In this document: positions 16,431 through 23,794 of the stretch, in pieces
Layout of the letters: every line of letters begins with the position of its first letter
Numbering within the stretch: position 1 is the first letter of the stretch
NCBI GenBank assembly: GCA_021414305.1
Contig: JAIOOS010000024.1
Coordinates: 124,001-188,000, forward strand
Source: Burkholderiales bacterium
GTDB taxonomy: Bacteria; Pseudomonadota; Gammaproteobacteria; Burkholderiales; Burkholderiaceae_C
Reading direction: 5' to 3'
Length of the DNA: 64,000 bases
Translations under genes and position numbers: made by a program
The notes under the pieces: generated by a model
The model's database searches: none
What the model was told of the DNA's origin: nothing
What the model saw: the letters and a program-made list of their open reading frames with translations, nothing else

Positions 16431-17315
16431 ATGCGCAGCACCGTCTTCATCCACACCAATCCCAAGCAGGCCGTCGGCGCCCTGGTCGCGCGGCACGCGC
16501 TGATCCGCAACAGCGCGGCGCCCGAGCGTTTCGACGTGCGCATCATCGACACCAGCGACTTCCCGGCCTTCGACCGGTTCGAAGGCCGCAGCTACCTGCG
16601 CGAGGGCAAGCAGACGGTCTGGCGCAACGACGACCTGCAGTCGTTCACGCCGCTGCGCTTCGCCGTGCCGGAGCTGATGGGCTACGCCGGCCGCGCGGTG
16701 CTCACCGATCCCGACATCTTCGCCCTGGCCGACATCAACCTGCTGCTGGAGCGCGACATGGGCGGTGCGGCGGTGCTGGCGCGGCAGATGCCGGCCGACT
16801 CGCGCCGGCCGCTGCACTTCGCCTCGAGCGTGATGCTGCTCGACTGCGCGCGCCTGAGGCACTGGCGCTGGGAACACGACTTCGAACAGACCTTTCGCGG
16901 CGAGCGCGACTACCGCGACTGGATGTGGCTGCTGCTCGAGCCGCCCGGCAGCGTCGCGCCGCTCGAACCGGAGTGGAACGACTTCGACCGGCTGACGCCC
17001 GAGACCCGCCTGCTGCACAACACGCATCGGCGCACGCAGCCGTGGAAGACCGGGCTGCCCTCCGACTTCACGGCGCGCGGCACCACCCTCAGCTCGCGCG
17101 CGGGCATCTGGCTGCGGCGCCTGCGTGGCAAGGGCAGCGGGCGCTACAAGCGCCATCCCGATCCGGCGCAGGAGCGGCTCTTCTTCAGCCTGCTCGGCGA
17201 GTGCCTGGACAACGGCTCGGTGCCCGCGGCGATGCTCGAGAGCGAAATCGCCCGCGGCCACATCCGCACCGACGCGCGCGCCTGCATCGCCCAGGCGCAC
17301 CGGGCGGCGACCTAG
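16431..17315 (+). CDS. Uncharacterized GT-A-like glycosyltransferase
   Basis: A 294-residue cytoplasmic protein of a family I recognise only as hypothetical. It begins STVFIHTNPKQAVGALVARHAL and contains LQSFTPLRFAVPELMGYAGRAVLTDPDIFAL (about residues 65-105), where DPD fits the metal-binding DxD of GT-A enzymes, with DRLTPETRLLHNTHRRTQPWKTGLPSDF later. The pattern resembles family-8-type transferases that work close to a membrane lipid. Standing between CerR-like and ELM1-like genes, it might glycosylate the lipid made here. Function unproven. Confidence 0.6.
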   Translation: MRSTVFIHTNPKQAVGALVARHALIRNSAAPERFDVRIIDTSDFPAFDRFEGRSYLREGKQTVWRNDDLQSFTPLRFAVPELMGYAGRAVLTDPDIFALADINLLLERDMGGAAVLARQMPADSRRPLHFASSVMLLDCARLRHWRWEHDFEQTFRGERDYRDWMWLLLEPPGSVAPLEPEWNDFDRLTPETRLLHNTHRRTQPWKTGLPSDFTARGTTLSSRAGIWLRRLRGKGSGRYKRHPDPAQERLFFSLLGECLDNGSVPAAMLESEIARGHIRTDARACIAQAHRAAT

Positions 17316-17328
17316 CACCGCAAACGCC

Positions 17329-18378
17329 TCAGGGCCGGTCGATCAGCGCATTGATCCGCGCCACGGTGCCCGCGCGCTCGGCCTCGGCGAGTTCGAGCGG
17401 CCGGCCGGCGCCGGCGAACAGGCCCGCCTCGGCGAGCGCGCGCTGCAGGAGGCCGAGGTCGCGCACCGAAGACACGAGGCCGAGGCCGACCAGGCGATCG
17501 AGGCCGCGCCGCGTCAGCGACCGCGGCGCGCTTTCGGCCGCGGTCCGCCACGCGGCGCCGAGCCGCCAGCGCCAGTCGGCTTCGGCCGGCAAGGCGAACG
17601 GCGTCACCGGCCGGCCGCTGAGCAAGGCCTCGGTCAGCATCGACGCGCTGTCGGCGGTGACGATGAAGCGGTCGGCCAGGCCGAGCAGCGCCGCGTAGCA
17701 GTTCTCGTCGCGGCCCCAGCGCACGAGCTGCGCCGGAACCTCGAGGGCGCGCTCCAGCGTCGCCATCGCCGAGGCCGGCGTGCGCGGGCTGTCGAGCACC
17801 CAGGCGCTGCCGCCCACGGCGCGCAGCTCGGCGTTCACGGTAGCCGCGAGCCGCGCCGCGGCCGCGTCATCGAGGACGAACGGCCGGCTGTTGCCGCCGA
17901 CCAGCACCGCCGTCCACGGCCGCGGCAACGCCGCAGCGCGCGCCGCGAACGAGGCCGGCAAGGGCACCGGCGACTGCGGCGGCACGAACGGCAGGAGGTT
18001 GGTCAGCACGTTGGCGCGCTCGGGCAGCGCGTACTGCGGCGTGGTGACGACCAGGTCGAACCAGGCGAGCGGCGCCCACGGCCGGTTGACGTGGATCAGC
18101 CGCGTCTGCCCGCCCGAAGCGCGCCGGATCCAGAGCGCCGCCGGCACGCTCTTGCGGCCCGCGGCGAGGACCGCGCGTGGCCACGGCGGCACGAGCGGCG
18201 GATCGGTGCGCCAGGTGAGCCGGTGCGCGAACCAGCGGGCGGGTGCCAGCCGCGCGCCGCGCCTGAAGTGGAGCTGCACTGCGCGATACGGACGCTGCAG
18301 CGCATCGGCGATCGCCAGCAGCTGCCGGTTGTCACCGTGCCGGTTGCCGAGCAGGACCCAGAGCGATTCGTCGCTCAC
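17329..18378 (-). CDS. ELM1/GtrOC1-family putative glycosyltransferase
   Basis: A 349-residue protein of the ELM1 family: WVLLGNRHGDNRQLLAIADAL at the N-terminus, PRAVLAAGRKSVPAALWIRR near 65, and VGGNSRPFVLDDAAA plus FIVTADSASMLTEAL.SGRPV in the C-terminal half, as in GT-B enzymes. Plant ELM1 is linked to mitochondrial fission; bacterial homologues are usually found with LPS or lipid genes and their activity is not established. Its ATG overlaps the stop of the LpxL-like gene (ATGA), in a leftward run with the lipid kinase and ABC exporter. Confidence 0.8.
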   Translation of the reverse strand: MSDESLWVLLGNRHGDNRQLLAIADALQRPYRAVQLHFRRGARLAPARWFAHRLTWRTDPPLVPPWPRAVLAAGRKSVPAALWIRRASGGQTRLIHVNRPWAPLAWFDLVVTTPQYALPERANVLTNLLPFVPPQSPVPLPASFAARAAALPRPWTAVLVGGNSRPFVLDDAAAARLAATVNAELRAVGGSAWVLDSPRTPASAMATLERALEVPAQLVRWGRDENCYAALLGLADRFIVTADSASMLTEALLSGRPVTPFALPAEADWRWRLGAAWRTAAESAPRSLTRRGLDRLVGLGLVSSVRDLGLLQRALAEAGLFAGAGRPLELAEAERAGTVARINALIDRP

Positions 18379-19286
18379 GACGCGGCCGGCCTGAACTTCC
18401 GCCAGCGCCGCTGCTGCCAGCTCCAGAGCTGCGGATGGCGGCGCACGATCGCCTCGGTAGCCCCGACCAGCGAGGCCACGTCGGCTTCGAGCGACTCGCG
18501 GCCGAGCGCGAGCGCCGGCTGCACGGCGAAGCGCCAGAGCGGCGCCGCCGCGGTCGTGGCGACCGGCAGCACCGGCGCCCGCGCGGTGCGGGCGAGTTGC
18601 GCCGGGCCGGCGGGCATCGGCATGTCCTTGCCGAGGAAGCGCTGCACCAGGCCGTCTTTGGCCTGCTTCACGCCCTGGTCGAGCATCAGGAACACGATCC
18701 GGCCCTGCTTCAGCGCCGTGAGCATCTGCGCGTAGGCACGGATGCCGGCATTGGCGGCGATGCCCTGGACGCCGTAGAGCGCCAGGCCCGCGTGGAAGAA
18801 GTCCGCCGACATCATGCGCGACTCCTTGTAGAGCACGCTCACCGGCCAGCCCGCGCTCGCCAGCCGCAGCGGCAGCAGCGCGGCGTTGCCCATGTGCGCG
18901 GCAAGCAGGATCGCGCCCCGGCCGTCGCCGAGCGCGGCCCGCAGGTGCTCCAGGCCCTCGACCTCCGAGCGCGCCAGCAGCGTCGCCTCGTCCTGCCGGC
19001 GGTCGAGCATCGCCATCACCTCGAACAGCGCGGCGGTGTTCACGCGGTAGGCCTCGCGCAGCATGGCCGGCACGGCCGGATCGTCGGCGGCACGGCCGAG
19101 CGCGAGCGCCATCTCGGCCTGCATGCGGCGCCGCGACCGGCCGCCGAGGCGGAACTGGAGCTCGCCGGCGAGGCGCCCGGCCGCGCCGGCGCGGGCGAAG
19201 CCGATCGCGCGCAGCAGGCTGCGCACGCCGAGGAACATCAGGCGCCGGGCGCCGCGCCGCCAGCGCAGGCGAACGCCGTCAGCCAT
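18375..19286 (-). CDS. LpxL/HtrB-like acyltransferase, catalytic acid apparently missing
   Basis: A 303-residue protein of the lysophospholipid/lipid A acyltransferase family, with an N-terminal hydrophobic stretch, ILLAAHMGNAALLPLRLA near residue 130, MLDQGVKQAKDGLVQRFLGKDMPM near 205 and a C-terminal LWSWQQRRWRKF (usual form QY.W.HRRWK). The LpxL catalytic HX4(D/E) motif would need an acid five residues after the His; here that position is Ala. The enzyme may be altered in activity or use a different acid. It lies between the ELM1-like and ABC exporter genes, overlapping the latter by 8 bp, so it probably works on the same lipid. Confidence 0.8.
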   Translation of the reverse strand: MADGVRLRWRRGARRLMFLGVRSLLRAIGFARAGAAGRLAGELQFRLGGRSRRRMQAEMALALGRAADDPAVPAMLREAYRVNTAALFEVMAMLDRRQDEATLLARSEVEGLEHLRAALGDGRGAILLAAHMGNAALLPLRLASAGWPVSVLYKESRMMSADFFHAGLALYGVQGIAANAGIRAYAQMLTALKQGRIVFLMLDQGVKQAKDGLVQRFLGKDMPMPAGPAQLARTARAPVLPVATTAAAPLWRFAVQPALALGRESLEADVASLVGATEAIVRRHPQLWSWQQRRWRKFRPAAS

Positions 19287-21057
19287 TCACGGGCAGGCCG
19301 GCGACGTCCTCGAGCCGCGGCTCGACGCTGATCTTGCCGGCGGCGAGCCGATAGATGCGGTCGGCGGCGTCGATCAGCAGCTCCTGGTGCGAGACCGCCA
19401 GGATCGTCAGGCTGCCCTTGAGATGCTTCACCGTCTCGACCACCGCGACCTGCGCTTCGACGTCGAGATTGCTCGTGGCCTCGTCGAGGATCAGGAGGCG
19501 GGGCTTGTGCACCAGGGCACGGGCGATCGCGAGCCGTTGCCGCTGCCCGCCCGACAGGCGCGAGCCGCCTTCGCCGAGCCGCGTCTGCAGACCGTCGGGC
19601 ATGGCCTCGACGAAGGCGAGCGCATCGGCGGCGCGAAGGGCCTCGCGGATGTCGGCCTCGGTCACGTCTTCTTCACCGAGCGCGAGGTTGTAGCTCACCG
19701 ACTCGTCGACGAGCACCGATTCCTGCGGCACGTAGCCGATCTGCCGCCGCCATGCGCGCAGGTCGATCTCGGTCAGCGGCACGCCGTCGATCAGGATCCG
19801 ACCCCCCTCGGGCTGCTGCAGGCCGACCACCAGGTCGAGCAGGGTCGTCTTGCCCGCGCCGGAGGGTCCGACGAGCACCGTCAGGCCCTTCGCCGGGATG
19901 GTGAACGACGCGTGGTCGAGCAGCTCACGGCCGTCGCCGTGGCCGAAGCGGACGTCGTCGAAGCGGATCGCCTCGGCCAGGTGCGGAACGACGTGACCGC
20001 CGCGCGGCTCGACCTGCGCCGTCGCGGCGGCGATCGCCTCGATCAGCGACCAATAGGCGCTCTCGCGCACCACCACCTGCTGGAAGGCGCGCTGCGCCTT
20101 CGACAGGTAGTTCACCACTCTGGCGAGCAGGAACAGCATGACCAGCACCGCCGGCAGCGGCATCTGCAGCGCGAACAGGCTGAGGAAGAAGCCCACGCCC
20201 ACCATGATCGCGAGCAGCGGCTCCTGCAGCGCGGTCAGCGCCTCCTTGCTGATCACCTGGCGGCGGATCGCGCGCTTGAGCTGGCGCGTCTGGTCGGAGA
20301 TCAGTGCGTCGATGTGGTCTTCCCGCGCCATGGCCTTGAGCGGCTTGGCGGCGCTGAGCTGCGCGCCGATCGCCGAGACCAGGCCCCTGAGCAGCGAGGT
20401 CTGGTGCTGGCCGGCGCGACGCGAAACGCGGATCAGCGACTGCAGCAGCACCAGCAGCAGCGCCCCGGCCACCGCTGCGGCAAGGCCCGCCTGCCACGAG
20501 ATCGACAGGGCGATGCCGAGATAGATGAGCGAGTTGAGCAGCATCGCCGTCATCTCGGCGCCGTGCTGGAACGCATCGGAGGCGCGATGCGCCTCGGTGG
20601 CCACCGCGTTCGACAGCCGCCCGACCGACTGCTGCAGGTAGTGGCGCCAACGCGCCGCCATGACGGCGCGGATCAGCGCCAGGCGCAGGTCGGTGGCGAT
20701 GTGGGCGACGGTGTAGCCGACTTGGCGGTTGGCCAGGAGCGCCAGCACCGCCTTCATGCAGATCAGCACGATCGCCAGCGTCAGCAGCACCGGCGCGGTC
20801 GCCGGCAGGCCGAGGAACTCGGCAACCCGGGTGGCGATCTGCTCGGGCAGCGACGGCTGGTGATCGGGCTTTCTCGTCGCCAGGGTCAGCATCGAGAGCA
20901 GCATCGACATGCCGAGGCCGTCCATCAGCCCGGCGACGAGGATCGCGACGATCGCCGCGGCGGCACGCCCGGGATAGGCGCGAACGTAGGCGCGAAGCAT
21001 CGGCAGCGCGCCGCGGCTCTGCACCGAGGTGAGGATGCGGGTCGAGTCGGCGCTCAT
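19279..21057 (-). CDS. MsbA-like ABC transporter, membrane and ATPase fused
   Basis: A 592-residue half-transporter. Residues about 20-320 hold six predicted membrane helices. The ATPase domain has GPSGAGKTT (Walker A, near 395), a Q-loop IGYVPQE, the signature LSGGQRQRLA and LLILDEATSNLD (Walker B). As a homodimer it would flip a lipid-linked substrate across the inner membrane, like MsbA. The ATG at 21057 overlaps the kinase stop (ATGA). In this setting its cargo may be the phosphosphingolipid rather than lipid A (inference). Confidence 0.88.
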   Translation of the reverse strand: MSADSTRILTSVQSRGALPMLRAYVRAYPGRAAAAIVAILVAGLMDGLGMSMLLSMLTLATRKPDHQPSLPEQIATRVAEFLGLPATAPVLLTLAIVLICMKAVLALLANRQVGYTVAHIATDLRLALIRAVMAARWRHYLQQSVGRLSNAVATEAHRASDAFQHGAEMTAMLLNSLIYLGIALSISWQAGLAAAVAGALLLVLLQSLIRVSRRAGQHQTSLLRGLVSAIGAQLSAAKPLKAMAREDHIDALISDQTRQLKRAIRRQVISKEALTALQEPLLAIMVGVGFFLSLFALQMPLPAVLVMLFLLARVVNYLSKAQRAFQQVVVRESAYWSLIEAIAAATAQVEPRGGHVVPHLAEAIRFDDVRFGHGDGRELLDHASFTIPAKGLTVLVGPSGAGKTTLLDLVVGLQQPEGGRILIDGVPLTEIDLRAWRRQIGYVPQESVLVDESVSYNLALGEEDVTEADIREALRAADALAFVEAMPDGLQTRLGEGGSRLSGGQRQRLAIARALVHKPRLLILDEATSNLDVEAQVAVVETVKHLKGSLTILAVSHQELLIDAADRIYRLAAGKISVEPRLEDVAGLPVNG

Positions 21058-22067
21058 GGGCTGAAGAAGCGCAGGCGCGGGCCTGGCGTGATGACGACCG
21101 GCCGCGCCGGATCGGTGTCGAAGCGCTCGCCGTCGAGCACGTAGCCGGCGAGGCCGTTCACATGGACGCGCTCGCAGTTGCCGCTGAGGTAGCCGTTGTC
21201 GAGATTCATCGCCTTCGAGTATCGGCCCGTCAGCAGGCGCGGCAAAGCGGGCCAGAAACCGCGCGCGCGCCGGGCGACGGCCGTCAGGCGCAGCGCGCCC
21301 GTGCCCCGCTTCGCATAGGGCGCGAACAGGCCGGTGCGATGCTGCAGCGTCGTCGCCAGCAGCAGGCGCACCTCGCCGCGCATGCTGCCGCAGGCGCCGG
21401 CCTCGATCTGCAGCATCGGCGCGCCGACGTTCGCCCGGCCGACCAGGGCGAGCGCCGCGAGGCGGGTCAGGACCCAGGGCGTGCTCAGGGGACCCGTGCG
21501 CAGCGGGCCGCTGCCGCCGTAGCGATAGTCCTGGGCGCGGCGAACGACGTTGTCGACGGCGGCCCCGCCGAAGAAGAAGCCGAACCGAGGCGGCGCCGGC
21601 TCCTGGTCGATGCGCAAGGGCACGCGCTCGACGATGGCCGCGTCCCAGCGCCCGTCGCTCGCCCAAGAGAGCGCCCGCTCGAGCGTCGCCAGAGGATCGG
21701 CGCGGCCGACCAGGTCGGCGGCGGTGAGGTTGCTGCGTCCGCCCGGCAGGATCACGAGGTCGGGCAGCCAGTGACCCTCCGGCAGGCGCGCCAGGCGCTC
21801 GACGAACTCGCGCACCGTGCCGTCGCCGGCGAGGACGGCGACACGGCGCTGGCGCCGGGCCAGGATCGAATCGAGCACGGTCGCCACGTCGTCAGGGCCG
21901 CAGACGCGGAACACCTCTGCGCCGCGCGCCGCGGCAAGCGCGCTCGCGCGGCCGGCCAGGCCGCGCGCCGCGCGAAAGCTCAAGGGGTTGACGATCAGGC
22001 AGAGCGGCGCCGGCTCATCGGCGGGAGCCGCCGGAGCCGTTGCCGGCCCGGTGACGGGAAAGGTCAA
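21054..22067 (-). CDS. Diacylglycerol-kinase-fold lipid kinase, possible ceramide kinase
   Basis: A 337-residue DAGK-family protein. The ATP-binding block is AVLAGDGTVREF (the usual GGDGT has Ala for the first Gly), and the second loop reads ILPGGRSNLTA near residue 105. A beta-sandwich lipid-binding region with NGYLSGNCERVHVNGLAGYVLDGERF ends the protein. Such kinases phosphorylate diacylglycerol, sphingosine or ceramide; a ceramide kinase of this fold exists in Caulobacter. As first gene of the run kinase-ABC exporter-LpxL-ELM1, it could make ceramide 1-phosphate for the Tam41-like enzyme (inference). Confidence 0.78.
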   Translation of the reverse strand: MTFPVTGPATAPAAPADEPAPLCLIVNPLSFRAARGLAGRASALAAARGAEVFRVCGPDDVATVLDSILARRQRRVAVLAGDGTVREFVERLARLPEGHWLPDLVILPGGRSNLTAADLVGRADPLATLERALSWASDGRWDAAIVERVPLRIDQEPAPPRFGFFFGGAAVDNVVRRAQDYRYGGSGPLRTGPLSTPWVLTRLAALALVGRANVGAPMLQIEAGACGSMRGEVRLLLATTLQHRTGLFAPYAKRGTGALRLTAVARRARGFWPALPRLLTGRYSKAMNLDNGYLSGNCERVHVNGLAGYVLDGERFDTDPARPVVITPGPRLRFFSP

Positions 22068-22073
22068 GGCTGG

Positions 22074-22511
22074 TCAGCGATCGGCGATCAGCACCGAGCG
22101 CACGCCCAGGATCGCATCCTTGAGCTTGGCTGCCGCGAGCTCCCGGCACTGCTCGCGCGTGGCGCCCGGCTGCGAGCCGAACGCCGTGGCCGAGTGCTGC
22201 GGCTTGAACACCAGCCGGCTGCCCATGACGCGCGGCACCATCACGGCGCGAGCAGTGACCACACAGGCTCCCTCCCGCGTGAAGCCGCCCTGCACCTGGC
22301 TGACGAAGCCCCACTTGGACACCGGATAGAGCTTCTGCAGGCGCATGCGCATGTTGCCGTCCGCGACCTGCGCCTTCCACACGGCCAGGGCGGCGGCGGT
22401 GGAGATCAGGTCGGGCGACGAGTCGTCGACGAAGAGGTACTCGGCCGGCGCCGCGAACGCCGCGGACGAGGCGACGAGCAGCGCCGTTGCCAGGACGTGG
22501 GGGGTGCGCAT
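22074..22511 (-). CDS. Small secreted protein of unknown function
   Basis: A 145-residue protein with a clean signal peptide (MRTPHVLATALLVASSAAFA, cleavage after AFA). I do not recognise the mature part, which has two cysteines and stretches such as YPVSKWGFVSQVQGGF and VFKPQHSATAFGSQPGA. The start at 22511 has a GGGAGAAGAA ribosome-binding site about 5 nt upstream; an upstream in-frame start at 22535 is less likely. It is 6 bp before the kinase gene and probably cotranscribed, so a periplasmic role in the lipid pathway is possible. Confidence 0.7.
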   Translation of the reverse strand: MRTPHVLATALLVASSAAFAAPAEYLFVDDSSPDLISTAAALAVWKAQVADGNMRMRLQKLYPVSKWGFVSQVQGGFTREGACVVTARAVMVPRVMGSRLVFKPQHSATAFGSQPGATREQCRELAAAKLKDAILGVRSVLIADR

Positions 22512-22562
22512 AATGTTTCTTCTCCCTGTGGACAAGCCACGAGTTTACGAAAGCGCCGCGCC

Positions 22563-23237
22563 ATGAAACTGCTCGCCCCTCTTCGAACCGCCTGCCTGCT
22601 CGCCACGACGCTGGTCCTGACCGGCGCCCTCGCCTCCACCAAGGACCTGGAGGCGCTGATGAGCAAGGACGGCCTGCAGAAGATCAGCGTCAAGGGAGTC
22701 GACCTCGCCTACGCGCGCCCGGGCGCCACGCTCGCCGCCTACAAGCGGGTCAAGCTCGATCCGGTGGAGGTGGAGTTCAGCAAGTCGTGGAACCCCACCC
22801 GGACCGGCAGTTCGCTCAAGCTGAGCACGGACGAGCGGGAGAAGATCCGCAGTGGCGTCGCCAAGCTGGTGGAGGAAGAGTTCGCCCGCGAGCTGCAGGC
22901 GAACAACAAGTACCCGGTCGTCGCCGAGGCCGCGCCGGACGTGCTGCGCGTCAAGGCGCGCATCGTCAACCTCTACGTCAACGCGCCCGACACCGGAACC
23001 GGACGTTCGCGCACCTTCGTCTCTTCCGCGGGCGAGATGACGCTCGTTGCCGAGCTCTCCGACTCGACGAGCGGCCAGGTGCTGGCGCGGGTGGCCGACC
23101 GGCGCGAGGCGAAGACCAGCCGGATGCAGATGACCAACAGCATCGTCAACGAGTCCGAGGCGCGGATCATCGCCGCTGCCTGGGCGAAGACCCTGCACAA
23201 GGCGCTCGACAAGGCGCAGGGCATCGGCTCCCGGTAA
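22563..23237 (+). CDS. Secreted DUF3313-like protein
   Basis: A 224-residue protein with a signal peptide (MKLLAPLRTACLLATTLVLTGALA) lacking a lipobox Cys at the cleavage site. The mature part (YKRVKLDPVEVEFSKSW near 60, LKLSTDEREKIRSGVAKLVEEEFARELQ, LRVKARIVNLYVNAPD, GEMTLVAELSDSTSGQVLARVADRRE) resembles DUF3313 periplasmic proteins, which are predicted to be envelope-associated. Function unknown. It diverges from the small secreted protein across 51 bp and is followed 92 bp later by the molybdenum oxidoreductase genes. Confidence 0.75.
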   Translation: MKLLAPLRTACLLATTLVLTGALASTKDLEALMSKDGLQKISVKGVDLAYARPGATLAAYKRVKLDPVEVEFSKSWNPTRTGSSLKLSTDEREKIRSGVAKLVEEEFARELQANNKYPVVAEAAPDVLRVKARIVNLYVNAPDTGTGRSRTFVSSAGEMTLVAELSDSTSGQVLARVADRREAKTSRMQMTNSIVNESEARIIAAAWAKTLHKALDKAQGIGSR

Positions 23238-23329
23238 AGGCTGGCAATCGACAAGCGCCAGGAGTAATCTTCCCAGCCCCGCTAAGGCCGGGCGAATGGC
23301 GCGGCGGGCACCACCAACGGAGGAGCTCG

Positions 23330-23794
23330 ATGACGACGATTCAGATCAACGGCAAGTCGATGCAGGTCGATGCCCCGGAGACCACCCCCTTGCTCTGGGT
23401 GCTGCGAGACCACCTCGGCCTCACCGGCTCCAAGTTCGGCTGCGGCATGGCGCTCTGCGGCGCCTGCACCGTGCATCTCGACGGCGCTGCCACGCGCTCG
23501 TGCGTGACGCCGCTTTCGGCGGCCGTCGGCAGGAAGATCACGACGATCGAAGGCGTTGGCGCCACGCGCGTCGGCAAGGCGGTGCAGACCGCCTGGATGG
23601 CGATCGGCGTGCCGCAATGCGGCTACTGCCAGGCCGGGCAGATCATGAGCGCGACGGCGTTGCTCGAGAAGAACCCGAAGCCGACCGACGCAGACATCGA
23701 CGGCGCGATGGCCGGCAACCTGTGCCGGTGCGGAACCTACACGCGCATCCGCAGCGCGATCAAGTCCGCGGCGGGCATGAAGGGAGAAGCATGA
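23330..23794 (+). CDS. [2Fe-2S] subunit of an IorAB-type molybdenum oxidoreductase
   Basis: A 154-residue protein with two iron-sulfur clusters: a plant-ferredoxin-type site (CGMALCGACTVHL..A...C, residues about 40-60) and the helical second site (CGYCQAG ... NLCRCGTY, near 100-140). This is the standard small subunit of the xanthine oxidase family, passing electrons from the Mo centre. AGGAG lies 5 nt before the ATG. Its stop overlaps the large-subunit start (ATGATGG), so the two are coupled. Confidence 0.92.
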   Translation: MTTIQINGKSMQVDAPETTPLLWVLRDHLGLTGSKFGCGMALCGACTVHLDGAATRSCVTPLSAAVGRKITTIEGVGATRVGKAVQTAWMAIGVPQCGYCQAGQIMSATALLEKNPKPTDADIDGAMAGNLCRCGTYTRIRSAIKSAAGMKGEA

